DNA of 32,371 nucleotides from G039029935 sp039029935 (GTDB lineage: Bacteria; Chloroflexota; Anaerolineae; Caldilineales; Caldilineaceae). Shown here one piece after another: positions 16,582 to 22,956 of this stretch. The position numbers were made by a program, and so were the translations under genes. The notes beneath the pieces are model-generated. The model was not told where the DNA came from. It worked only from the letters and a program-made list of their open reading frames with translations, and made no database searches. The stretch covers positions 1-32,371 of the forward strand of contig JBCCFC010000004.1 in assembly GCA_039029935.1 (NCBI GenBank), read 5' to 3'. Numbering within the stretch: position 1 is the stretch's first letter; each line of letters starts with the position of its first letter.

Positions 16582-16630
16582 AAAAAAGCGAATGACTTTC
16601 CATTTTATTGGGAAAGTCATTCGCTTTTTT
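16582..16630. terminator. Strong bidirectional intrinsic terminator
   Basis: The perfect 20-base arms 16582-16601 and 16611-16630 enclose a nine-base loop. The stem begins with six A and ends with six T, so it has a GC-containing stem and a U-tract in either orientation. It closes the CoxL-like transcript and would stop transcription arriving from the other side. This is the clearest terminator in the window. Confidence 0.9.
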
Positions 16631-16903
16631 GCGTAAAGAGTACAATCCTGATTTGCCTGTGATGCCATCTGTCGATGCGAACCCGACAACAGGCTAAAAC
16701 AGTTTGCGCGAATAATTTTATCATCCTATTTACTTACGAAAGAAATTTTTACGGTCTACGGGTACGCCGTCATTATCAGGCGCAGGTCGCAAACAACGCT
16801 ACTTTATGATATGATATAGAAAATCAGAATTATTGTTCGTTGGTTCATGATGAAACAGATGGATGGTCTATCAGGCATAGACTATTTGTGTTGTGGAGTA
16901 AAT

Positions 16904-18511
16904 ATGGAAAGAGAATTTAACACCGCTGGTCCGATTATTGCCGAAGACCACTATCATATCCCACCTCTGAGTCGTTTTGACCTTGATGAGATTGAACGTT
17001 TAATTTATCGTAAAAAATATTTTATCCTTCATGCACCAAGGCAAGTTGGGAAAACAAGCTATCTTCTAGCCTTAACTGACTATTTGAACAAACAGGGGAA
17101 GGTGCGTTGTCTCTATATGAATGTTGAGATTGCCCAAGCTGCGCGTGAGAATGTCAACAACGCAATTCCGGCGATTGTAGGTGAGATGTCACAACGCGCA
17201 ATTAGGTATCTTCAGGATACATTTATTCAAGACAATTGGGGCACCATCGTTAACCAATTTGGTGCATTTTCAGCATTGAACATGTTGTTGACAAAATGGA
17301 CACAAAACAGTGAATTGCCATTGGTCCTATTTATCGATGAAATTGACTCATTGGTTGGCGATACGCTGATTTCTGTCCTCCGTCAATTACGTGCAGGCTA
17401 TGACAAGCGTCCGACAGAATTTCCACAAAGTATTATCCTTTGTGGTGTGCGTGATATACGCGATTACCGCATACACTCCGACCTTGAAAAGACCATCATT
17501 ACTGGCGGGAGTGCCTTTAACATTAAGGCTGAGTCATTACGTTTGGACAATTTCACGCGTGAAGAAGTCCATTTGCTCTATCAGCAACACACGGATGAGA
17601 CCAGTCAGGTCTTTACTGATGCGGCACTAGCACAAGTGTGGCATTTAACCAATGGACAACCTTGGCTGGTCAACGCCTTGGGCAATGAAGTCACCTATAG
17701 AATGAAAGAGGCGCGCGACCGTTCGCTGACGATTACAGAAGAGATGGTGATTCTGGCAAAGGAGCGTATCATTCGGCGCCGTGAAACGCATTTAGACCAG
17801 CTTGCTGATAAATTGCGGGAAGACCGTGTTCGTCGGGTCATCAATCCTATGCTACAAGGCATTGATTTGGGTGACGCCGCGCTTGAAGATGACTTGCAAT
17901 ATCTTGTTGACTTGGGGCTGATTACCCGCAATAGAGCCGAAGGCCCACAAATCGCCAACCCCATCTATCGTGAAATTATCCCGCGCCAATTGACCACAAT
18001 CACCGAAGCCAACTTTGAAAGCATGATCAGAACCGCACCCTATATTCAGGCAGATGGTCGTCTGGATATGGAGAAGGTGATGACGGATTTCCAGCAATTC
18101 TATCGCGAAAATGCTGAGATTTGGGTAGAACGATTTCTCTATAAAGAGGCTGGTCCCCATCTGTTGATGCAGGCGTATCTACAACGGATTGTCAATGGTG
18201 GGGGCATGATTTCACGCGAATATGGGTTGGGACGTGGACGCACCGATTTACTGATTTATTGGCCTGTGAATGACGTTGATAGACAACGGGTGGTTCTTGA
18301 GCTGAAGGTCTTTCGGGGAAAGAAACCAAAAACACTCGATAAACATATTCAGAAGGGGCTTGAGCAAACATGGCAATACATGGATCGGTGCGGCACAGAT
18401 AAAGGCCACTTGGTAATTTTTGACCGTACACCGGATAAATCATGGGGCAAGAAAGTGTTTAGACGTGTTGAAACGTATCAAGGACACGACATCACTGTTT
18501 GGGGCATGTAA
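16904..18511 (+). CDS. AAA-like ATPase fused to a C-terminal PD-(D/E)XK domain
   Basis: Counting from 16904, the protein is 535 aa. It opens with the family-typical FNTAGPI and HIPPLSR..LDEIERLI, then Walker A APRQVGKTS (44-52) and Walker B LFIDEID (142-148). A helical middle follows, and the C-terminus has GRGRTDLLIYW and VVLELKVFRG, the D...ExK core of a PD-(D/E)XK fold, then a helix with EQTWQYMDRCG. An in-frame ATG at 16847 would add 19 residues, but GGAG at 16895-16898 is five bases before 16904 and homologous proteins start this way. These ATPases are widespread and uncharacterised; a DNA-related or defence role is plausible. It stands alone between terminators. Confidence 0.87.
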   Translation: MEREFNTAGPIIAEDHYHIPPLSRFDLDEIERLIYRKKYFILHAPRQVGKTSYLLALTDYLNKQGKVRCLYMNVEIAQAARENVNNAIPAIVGEMSQRAIRYLQDTFIQDNWGTIVNQFGAFSALNMLLTKWTQNSELPLVLFIDEIDSLVGDTLISVLRQLRAGYDKRPTEFPQSIILCGVRDIRDYRIHSDLEKTIITGGSAFNIKAESLRLDNFTREEVHLLYQQHTDETSQVFTDAALAQVWHLTNGQPWLVNALGNEVTYRMKEARDRSLTITEEMVILAKERIIRRRETHLDQLADKLREDRVRRVINPMLQGIDLGDAALEDDLQYLVDLGLITRNRAEGPQIANPIYREIIPRQLTTITEANFESMIRTAPYIQADGRLDMEKVMTDFQQFYRENAEIWVERFLYKEAGPHLLMQAYLQRIVNGGGMISREYGLGRGRTDLLIYWPVNDVDRQRVVLELKVFRGKKPKTLDKHIQKGLEQTWQYMDRCGTDKGHLVIFDRTPDKSWGKKVFRRVETYQGHDITVWGM

Positions 18512-18540
18512 ATTTGGCTATTCGCCATGCGGTGGGATGA

Positions 18541-18625
18541 TTATTGTAAGGGCATACTCCTGCAGTCGCCTACATTGCCATACGAGGGCGACCGCAAGGT
18601 TGGGAACCCTCTGGTTGTCTACGAC
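18541..18625. repeat. Decayed copy of the hairpin element
   Basis: The segment aligns with the element at 10111-10181: TATTGTA-GGGC-TAC-TGC-GTCGCC in the left arm and CGAGGGCGACCGCAAG in the right arm are shared. The outer arms have diverged and no flanking direct repeat is visible. It lies between the ATPase gene and the alcohol dehydrogenase promoter. Confidence 0.6.
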
Positions 18626-18665
18626 TTTGTTTAGACTCTATTTGAACAGTCCAAATTTTGACGAA

Positions 18666-18694
18666 TTGACGGAAAATGGTTGCTGTTGCATAAT
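18666..18694 (+). promoter_or_regulatory. Sigma-70-type promoter for the dehydrogenase-led cluster
   Basis: TTGACG (18666-18671, five of six) and CATAAT (18689-18694, five of six) are separated by 17 bases. This is the best promoter in the window. It would start transcription near 18701, about 47 bases before the alcohol dehydrogenase ATG. Confidence 0.65.
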
Positions 18695-18747
18695 TTACCC
18701 CACGCTAATCGTCTTTATTTACAGTACAAATCAGGAGAAAATACTCA

Positions 18748-19773
18748 ATGAAAATTGCAAGCGTTACTGGCGACAAACAAGCAGCCGTCATTGATGTCCC
18801 CCAGCCCCAAGCCAAGGAAAACTGGGTGGTTGTCAAAATTATGTCATCACCCATGTGTACCGAATACAAAGCCTTTCAGCATGGGCATGAGACCCACTTT
18901 TTGGGACATGAGGCCGCTGGTGAGGTAGTGGAAGTGGCGCAGCCATGTCGTGTAAAGGTAGGGGACCGCGTGGTGGTCATGCCACAGACGCCTTGCGGCA
19001 CATGTCCACGTTGTCTGGAAGGTGAATACATCCACTGTCAAGATAGTTTCAATTTTGGTGAATTTCATGGCTCAGCCTATGGCGCATCAACGATGGGGCA
19101 ATATCTGGTCAAACAAGACTGGATGCTTGTACCCATCCCCGATGGCATCTCCTATGATCACGGGGCAATGGCCTGCTGTGGTTTAGGACCAACTTTTGGG
19201 GCATTGCAGCGCGTCAACGCGGGTGTCCTTGATACCGTCCTCATCACGGGCTTGGGTCCTGTCGGGCTGGGTGGTGTCATCAACGCCAGCTATCGGGGTT
19301 GCCGTGTCATCGGTGTAGACACCAACAAGTGGCGTGCGGCCAAAGCCATCGAGTTAGGGGCAGAAGCCGTCATCGACCCAATGGACGAGGACGCACTTGA
19401 CCAAATTTTGGCACTCACAGAAAATGGGCGTGGTGTAGACCATTCGATTGACTGCTCCGGTGTCTCCGCTGCCCACCGCACCTGTATCGACGCCACCCGT
19501 CGTCAAGGCACGGTCACCTTTGTCGGTGAATCTGGTGGCAACTCAACGCCGCTCTACATCAGCAACGACATGATCCGCAAAGGGCTTCATCTGCATGGCT
19601 CATGGCACTATAACATCAAATACACGCCGGACATCATGCATGTCATCGCCAACAACACCGAAAAACTGGATAGCTTTATCAGCCACCGATTTGATATTGA
19701 CAATATTCAGGATGCCTTTGAACTGCAGTTGACGGGGCAATGTTCAAAGGTGATGTTAAAGCCTTGGGGATAA
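18748..19773 (+). CDS. Zinc-dependent alcohol dehydrogenase (MDR family)
   Basis: This 341-aa medium-chain dehydrogenase has catalytic zinc ligand Cys37 (MCTEYKAF) and GHE at 53-55. The structural zinc cluster is Cys83, Cys86, Cys89 and Cys97 (CGTCPRC...C). The Rossmann motif GLGPVG (168-173) is followed by an acidic strand end (VIGVDTNKWR), which favours NAD(H). AGGAG at 18733-18737 supports the start. Sorbitol/threonine-dehydrogenase-like enzymes of this type oxidise secondary alcohols of sugars and polyols. It leads a four-gene plus-strand run with an oxidoreductase, an amidohydrolase and an amidotransferase-like protein, suggesting a catabolic pathway; the substrate is unknown. Confidence 0.92.
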   Translation: MKIASVTGDKQAAVIDVPQPQAKENWVVVKIMSSPMCTEYKAFQHGHETHFLGHEAAGEVVEVAQPCRVKVGDRVVVMPQTPCGTCPRCLEGEYIHCQDSFNFGEFHGSAYGASTMGQYLVKQDWMLVPIPDGISYDHGAMACCGLGPTFGALQRVNAGVLDTVLITGLGPVGLGGVINASYRGCRVIGVDTNKWRAAKAIELGAEAVIDPMDEDALDQILALTENGRGVDHSIDCSGVSAAHRTCIDATRRQGTVTFVGESGGNSTPLYISNDMIRKGLHLHGSWHYNIKYTPDIMHVIANNTEKLDSFISHRFDIDNIQDAFELQLTGQCSKVMLKPWG

Positions 19774-19787
19774 TATGACATTACCCT

Positions 19788-19829
19788 TCCAGGAAGAAGG
19801 AATAAAAACTTTCATTCCTTCTTCCTGGA
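19788..19829. repeat. Intercistronic 16-bp perfect hairpin
   Basis: Arms 19788-19803 and 19814-19829 are perfectly complementary around a ten-base loop. No U-tract follows, so it is unlikely to be a full terminator. It lies between two codirectional genes of the putative operon and could act as an mRNA processing or stability element, lowering expression of the downstream gene relative to the first. Confidence 0.7.
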
Positions 19830-19859
19830 GGGAGATCTACTCATAGAAAGGAAAAAACA

Positions 19860-20897
19860 ATGTATAAATGTGCAATTGTGGCGGTCAGTGGTGGACGCGC
19901 CAACGGTCACGCCGAACCCTATGAAAAGGGCATTATCAAACGGGGACAACTCGCCTGCATCTCCACACGTAACCGTGAAAATTTGGACGCCTTTGGGGAT
20001 CGCTATGGCGTTGATGCACGTTACACGGATTACCGTGAGATGTTTGAGAAGGAAAAGCCAGACTTGGTGCATGTCAACACACCACCTGATGTGCGCCTAG
20101 AGATATTTGAGGCTGCCGAAGAGACGGGTGTGCCATCCATCATTGTCGAAAAACCATTGGCGATTCAGGGCGAGGATTATCTGGCGATTCATGAATTTGC
20201 CCAGAACAGCAAGGTCAAAATCGCCATCAACCACCAACTACACTACCATCCACGCCGATTCAAACTACAAGAGATGGTCAAAGAAGGTAAGATTGGTGAA
20301 CTGCGCTTTATAGACGCCAGTGCGCGCATGAACTTGGCCTATCAAGGTACACACACGCTCCAAGGCATCGCCGCCTTCCATCCAGCAGGCAAACCCGTCT
20401 CCATCATGGGGCAGGTCTCTGGCGCACGAGGACTGGGCGAGAGTCGAGGTCGTCACTATGCCCCCGACCAATGTCTGGGCAGTGTCGTTTTTGAGGATAA
20501 TGTGAGTGCCATGCTCCGTTGTGGCACCAATGCACCCTATGTGCTGCCTAGTGATGAACGCGTCAATGTTCACAAACAGGTCGCAGCCTATGGCACACAT
20601 GGCTTTGTGCATTGGACCATGTGGGGCTGGGAAACCAACATCAACGGTGTCTATGAACGTGGCGAGCATAGCTATCCAGAAGAGGATGTGATGGGGCAAG
20701 CGGCCATGACCGAGGCCATGTTTGATTGGATGGAAGATGACAACGCCGTTCACGCGCTGAACTTAGACGCTGCCTTGCAAGACTTCAACATCGTGCTGAA
20801 GATGTACATGAGCGCACTCAACAACAAGGTCTACACCTTGGACGACGCACCGCAGGGGGATTTGATTGCGGCTCTGCGCGGTGTTTTGGGTGAGTAG
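19860..20897 (+). CDS. Gfo/Idh/MocA family oxidoreductase
   Basis: This 345-aa protein has an N-terminal NAD(P)-binding Rossmann domain that opens with KCAIVAVSGGRANGHA, an atypical variant of the usual GxGxxG. It has the family hallmark EKPLA (97-101, Lys98) and a C-terminal beta-sheet domain for substrate. Family members oxidise or reduce sugars, inositols and related compounds. Its start has AAAGGA eight to ten bases upstream. The stop codon TAG (20895-20897) is itself the first repeat unit of array D. The alcohol dehydrogenase before it and the amidohydrolase after it point to a shared pathway, possibly sugar-acid or cyclitol breakdown; this is inference. Confidence 0.9.
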   Translation: MYKCAIVAVSGGRANGHAEPYEKGIIKRGQLACISTRNRENLDAFGDRYGVDARYTDYREMFEKEKPDLVHVNTPPDVRLEIFEAAEETGVPSIIVEKPLAIQGEDYLAIHEFAQNSKVKIAINHQLHYHPRRFKLQEMVKEGKIGELRFIDASARMNLAYQGTHTLQGIAAFHPAGKPVSIMGQVSGARGLGESRGRHYAPDQCLGSVVFEDNVSAMLRCGTNAPYVLPSDERVNVHKQVAAYGTHGFVHWTMWGWETNINGVYERGEHSYPEEDVMGQAAMTEAMFDWMEDDNAVHALNLDAALQDFNIVLKMYMSALNNKVYTLDDAPQGDLIAALRGVLGE

Positions 20898-21036
20898 GTC
20901 AGTATTCAGTAGGTCAGTATTCAGTAGGTGAGTAGGTCAGTATTCAGTAGGTCAGTATTCAGTAGGTCAGTAGGTCAGTGAGTCGGCTACTGAATACCGA
21001 ATACTGATCTACGGATTACCCGATCTACCGATTACC
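20895..21036. repeat. Array D: inverted 7/8-nt repeats between oxidoreductase and amidohydrolase
   Basis: The left arm alternates TAGGTCAG (8 nt) and TATTCAG (7 nt) from 20895 to about 20986, including the stop codon of the upstream gene as the first TAG. The right arm (20987-21036) holds reverse-complementary units CTACTGA, ATACCGA, ATACTGA and TCTACCGA. It fills nearly the whole 150-base gap, leaving 11 bases before the amidohydrolase ATG. Sub-motifs such as TAGATCAGTAT are shared with array A beside the other amidohydrolase gene. Confidence 0.9.
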
Positions 21037-21047
21037 AGAGAACAAAC

Positions 21048-22106
21048 ATGATCGATTGCGACATTCACAACGAATTACCATCACTAGACGCTCTGCTGCC
21101 TTATCTGCCCGACTACTGGTGTGATTACATCAATGAGTCGGCCTTTGTGGGGCCAGATGCCAACGACTATCCTGCCAATGCACCGATTACAGCCAGTCCC
21201 TCAGTACGCACGGTCGCTGCGGAAAGTCAAACGCGTCCGGCAAGTACGCTGGCGCAGATCCAAACGCAGGTGTTGGATCAGATACTAGATACTGGGACTG
21301 TTGACTATGGCATCCTTACTTGTAGCTACCGTGTCCCTGCCGTGCATCATCCTGACTTGGCCGCAGCACTGGCCACCGCCGTCAACCGCTGGCAAGTGGA
21401 GCATTGGCTGGAGCCAGAACCACGTTTGCGCGCCTCCATCGTCATCCCCAGCCAAAACGCCGAGTTAGCCGCCAAGGAGATTGACCGCTGGGGCGACCAC
21501 CCCGGCTTTGTGCAGGTCATGCTTCCTGTGCGCTCACTGCTCCCCTACGGCAACCGCATCCATGATCCCATCTACGCCGCCGCAACCCGTCACGACCTCG
21601 CTGTCGGCATCCACTACGGCGGCGCACCTGGTCATCCCTCCACACCGAGCGGCTGGCCCTCCACCTTCATCGAAGAGTACGCAGGCATGAGCCAAGTCTT
21701 CCAATCACAGGTCATGAGCCTTATTGTCGAGGGCAGCTTTGACCGTTTCCCTGACCTACGTGTCGCCCTCATCGAAGGTGGCTTTACGTGGATGCCATCG
21801 TTGATGTGGCGGCTCGACAAAGAGTGGCGTGGCCTCCGTCACAACATCCCTTGGGTCAAGCAACCACCCTCCGAGTACATTCACAAGCATATCCGCCTGA
21901 CCACACAGCCGATTGACGCACCGCACGAGCCAGACTATCTCTGTGAAATCATCGAGCAACTGGATTCGGAAGACCTGCTGATGTATGCCAGCGATTATCC
22001 GCATTGGCATGCTGATGATCCTCGATTTATTTTTGATATTGGATTGCCAGATGCCTTGGAGCAGAGAATTTTGGATGAGAATGCGCGGATATTTTATCAG
22101 TTGTGA
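21048..22106 (+). CDS. Amidohydrolase family protein (ACMSD-like), paralogue 2
   Basis: The 352-aa paralogue of the protein at 8367-9431 shares the same layout from DCDIH near the N-terminus to DENARIFYQL at the end. Probable metal ligands are Asp5 and His7, His189 (GIHYGG) and Asp316 (ASDYPHW); Glu243 in LIEGGF is also kept. Compared with paralogue 1 the N-terminus is shorter and the loop after residue 30 differs, suggesting a different substrate. The start follows array D with only a weak ribosome site (AGAGA), so translation may depend on coupling or on the repeat structure. It sits in the dehydrogenase-led run, where it probably performs a hydrolytic or decarboxylating step. Confidence 0.9.
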   Translation: MIDCDIHNELPSLDALLPYLPDYWCDYINESAFVGPDANDYPANAPITASPSVRTVAAESQTRPASTLAQIQTQVLDQILDTGTVDYGILTCSYRVPAVHHPDLAAALATAVNRWQVEHWLEPEPRLRASIVIPSQNAELAAKEIDRWGDHPGFVQVMLPVRSLLPYGNRIHDPIYAAATRHDLAVGIHYGGAPGHPSTPSGWPSTFIEEYAGMSQVFQSQVMSLIVEGSFDRFPDLRVALIEGGFTWMPSLMWRLDKEWRGLRHNIPWVKQPPSEYIHKHIRLTTQPIDAPHEPDYLCEIIEQLDSEDLLMYASDYPHWHADDPRFIFDIGLPDALEQRILDENARIFYQL

Positions 22107-22145
22107 TGGGTGATAGATGATGAATAAATAGCGAAAGAGAGAAAA

Positions 22146-22811
22146 ATGATTGTTTTCATCGATATTGAACATGAGCGCGTCCAGCAACACCCGGATAAAT
22201 GGGAAGAACATTTGGCAAGACGGCTTAAAACGAAGTATCGGCTAGAAGAGATTAGCGGCGACCACTGTCTGTTGTTGCGCTATGAGCGCGCCAACCCCAA
22301 TGTTTTGCGTGAAGTCAATGCTCGTGCGGTTTTGGTTAGCGGAAACATGACTGAATTTCAACACTATAGCGAAGAGGACCTTGCAGGGTTACGCGCCATC
22401 TTCCGTGAACCAGCCCAGCCAACCATTGGGTTCTGTGGTGGGTTCCAGATGATGGCCGAAACGCATGGTGTAGAGGCCAGTGCCATCGTTGCCGATGAAC
22501 AGGGCAACATGGATGATGATTCGTGGAAAGCACGAACATCGGAGTGGGGGTTTACACCTATCCGTAAAACAGCATCACATCCACTGCTCGCTGGACTAGA
22601 CGACGACATGTATTTTTTTGAGGCGCATTATTGGGAGATCAAAGGCTGTCCTGCTGGCTTTGATGTCTTTGCCGAGACTGACATTACGCCTATCCAACTG
22701 ATGGCACACCAAAAGCTACCACTCTTTGGCACACAATTTCACCCAGAGGCATATGATGAGGCGCATCTGGATGGCAGACGATTGTTGGAGAATTTTTTTA
22801 AGCTGATTTAG
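22146..22811 (+). CDS. Class I glutamine amidotransferase-like protein
   Basis: This 221-aa stand-alone GATase1 domain has nucleophile Cys97 in GFCGGFQ (the nucleophile elbow), then His199 and Glu201 in GTQFHPE, completing the catalytic triad. A further conserved His161 is in EAHYWE. The N-terminus MIVFIDIEHE is typical of a small group of stand-alone amidotransferase-like proteins. Known relatives hydrolyse glutamine or gamma-glutamyl compounds. No synthetase partner is next to it. It ends the plus-strand run that starts with the alcohol dehydrogenase and lies 39 bases after the amidohydrolase. Its stop is followed by array E, and it converges with the CHAT gene. Confidence 0.85.
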   Translation: MIVFIDIEHERVQQHPDKWEEHLARRLKTKYRLEEISGDHCLLLRYERANPNVLREVNARAVLVSGNMTEFQHYSEEDLAGLRAIFREPAQPTIGFCGGFQMMAETHGVEASAIVADEQGNMDDDSWKARTSEWGFTPIRKTASHPLLAGLDDDMYFFEAHYWEIKGCPAGFDVFAETDITPIQLMAHQKLPLFGTQFHPEAYDEAHLDGRRLLENFFKLI

Positions 22812-22956
22812 TTGAGAGTGATGAGTGATGAGTGATGAGTGATGAATGAATAACATTATCTATGTTGGTTACACCCTCACACCCTCACACTATCACACCC
22901 TCACACTATCACACTATTACACCCTCACACTATCACACCCTCACACTATCACACTA
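22812..22956. repeat. Array E: two-sided 7/8-nt repeats between convergent genes
   Basis: The plus-strand arm (22814-22848) repeats GAGTGAT (7 nt) straight after the TAG stop of the amidotransferase-like gene. The second arm (22871-22956) alternates CACCCTCA and CACTATCA (8 nt). The last unit, read on the minus strand, contains the TAG stop of the CHAT gene (22954-22956). Thus both convergent genes end in repeat units. No gene is visible in the gap. Confidence 0.9.

Larger units (their letters stand above)
16472..16903. other. Intergenic region of about 430 bases, non-coding
   Basis: No convincing gene is present. The stretch holds an imperfect inverted-repeat element (16496-16572), a strong bidirectional terminator (16582-16630), and an AT-rich segment before the next gene. 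A TATGAT repeat at 16805-16815 could be a -10 element but has no good -35. The rest shows nothing recognisable. Confidence 0.6.

Noticed and set aside
16787..16815. Possible promoter with TATGAT repeats before the ATPase gene
   Set aside because: The best -35 candidate, TCGCAA, matches the consensus at only three positions, so the call is not reliable.
20895..22956. Repeat arrays considered as CRISPR
   Set aside because: Units are only 7-8 nt, contiguous and degenerate, with no spacers of constant length and no cas genes.
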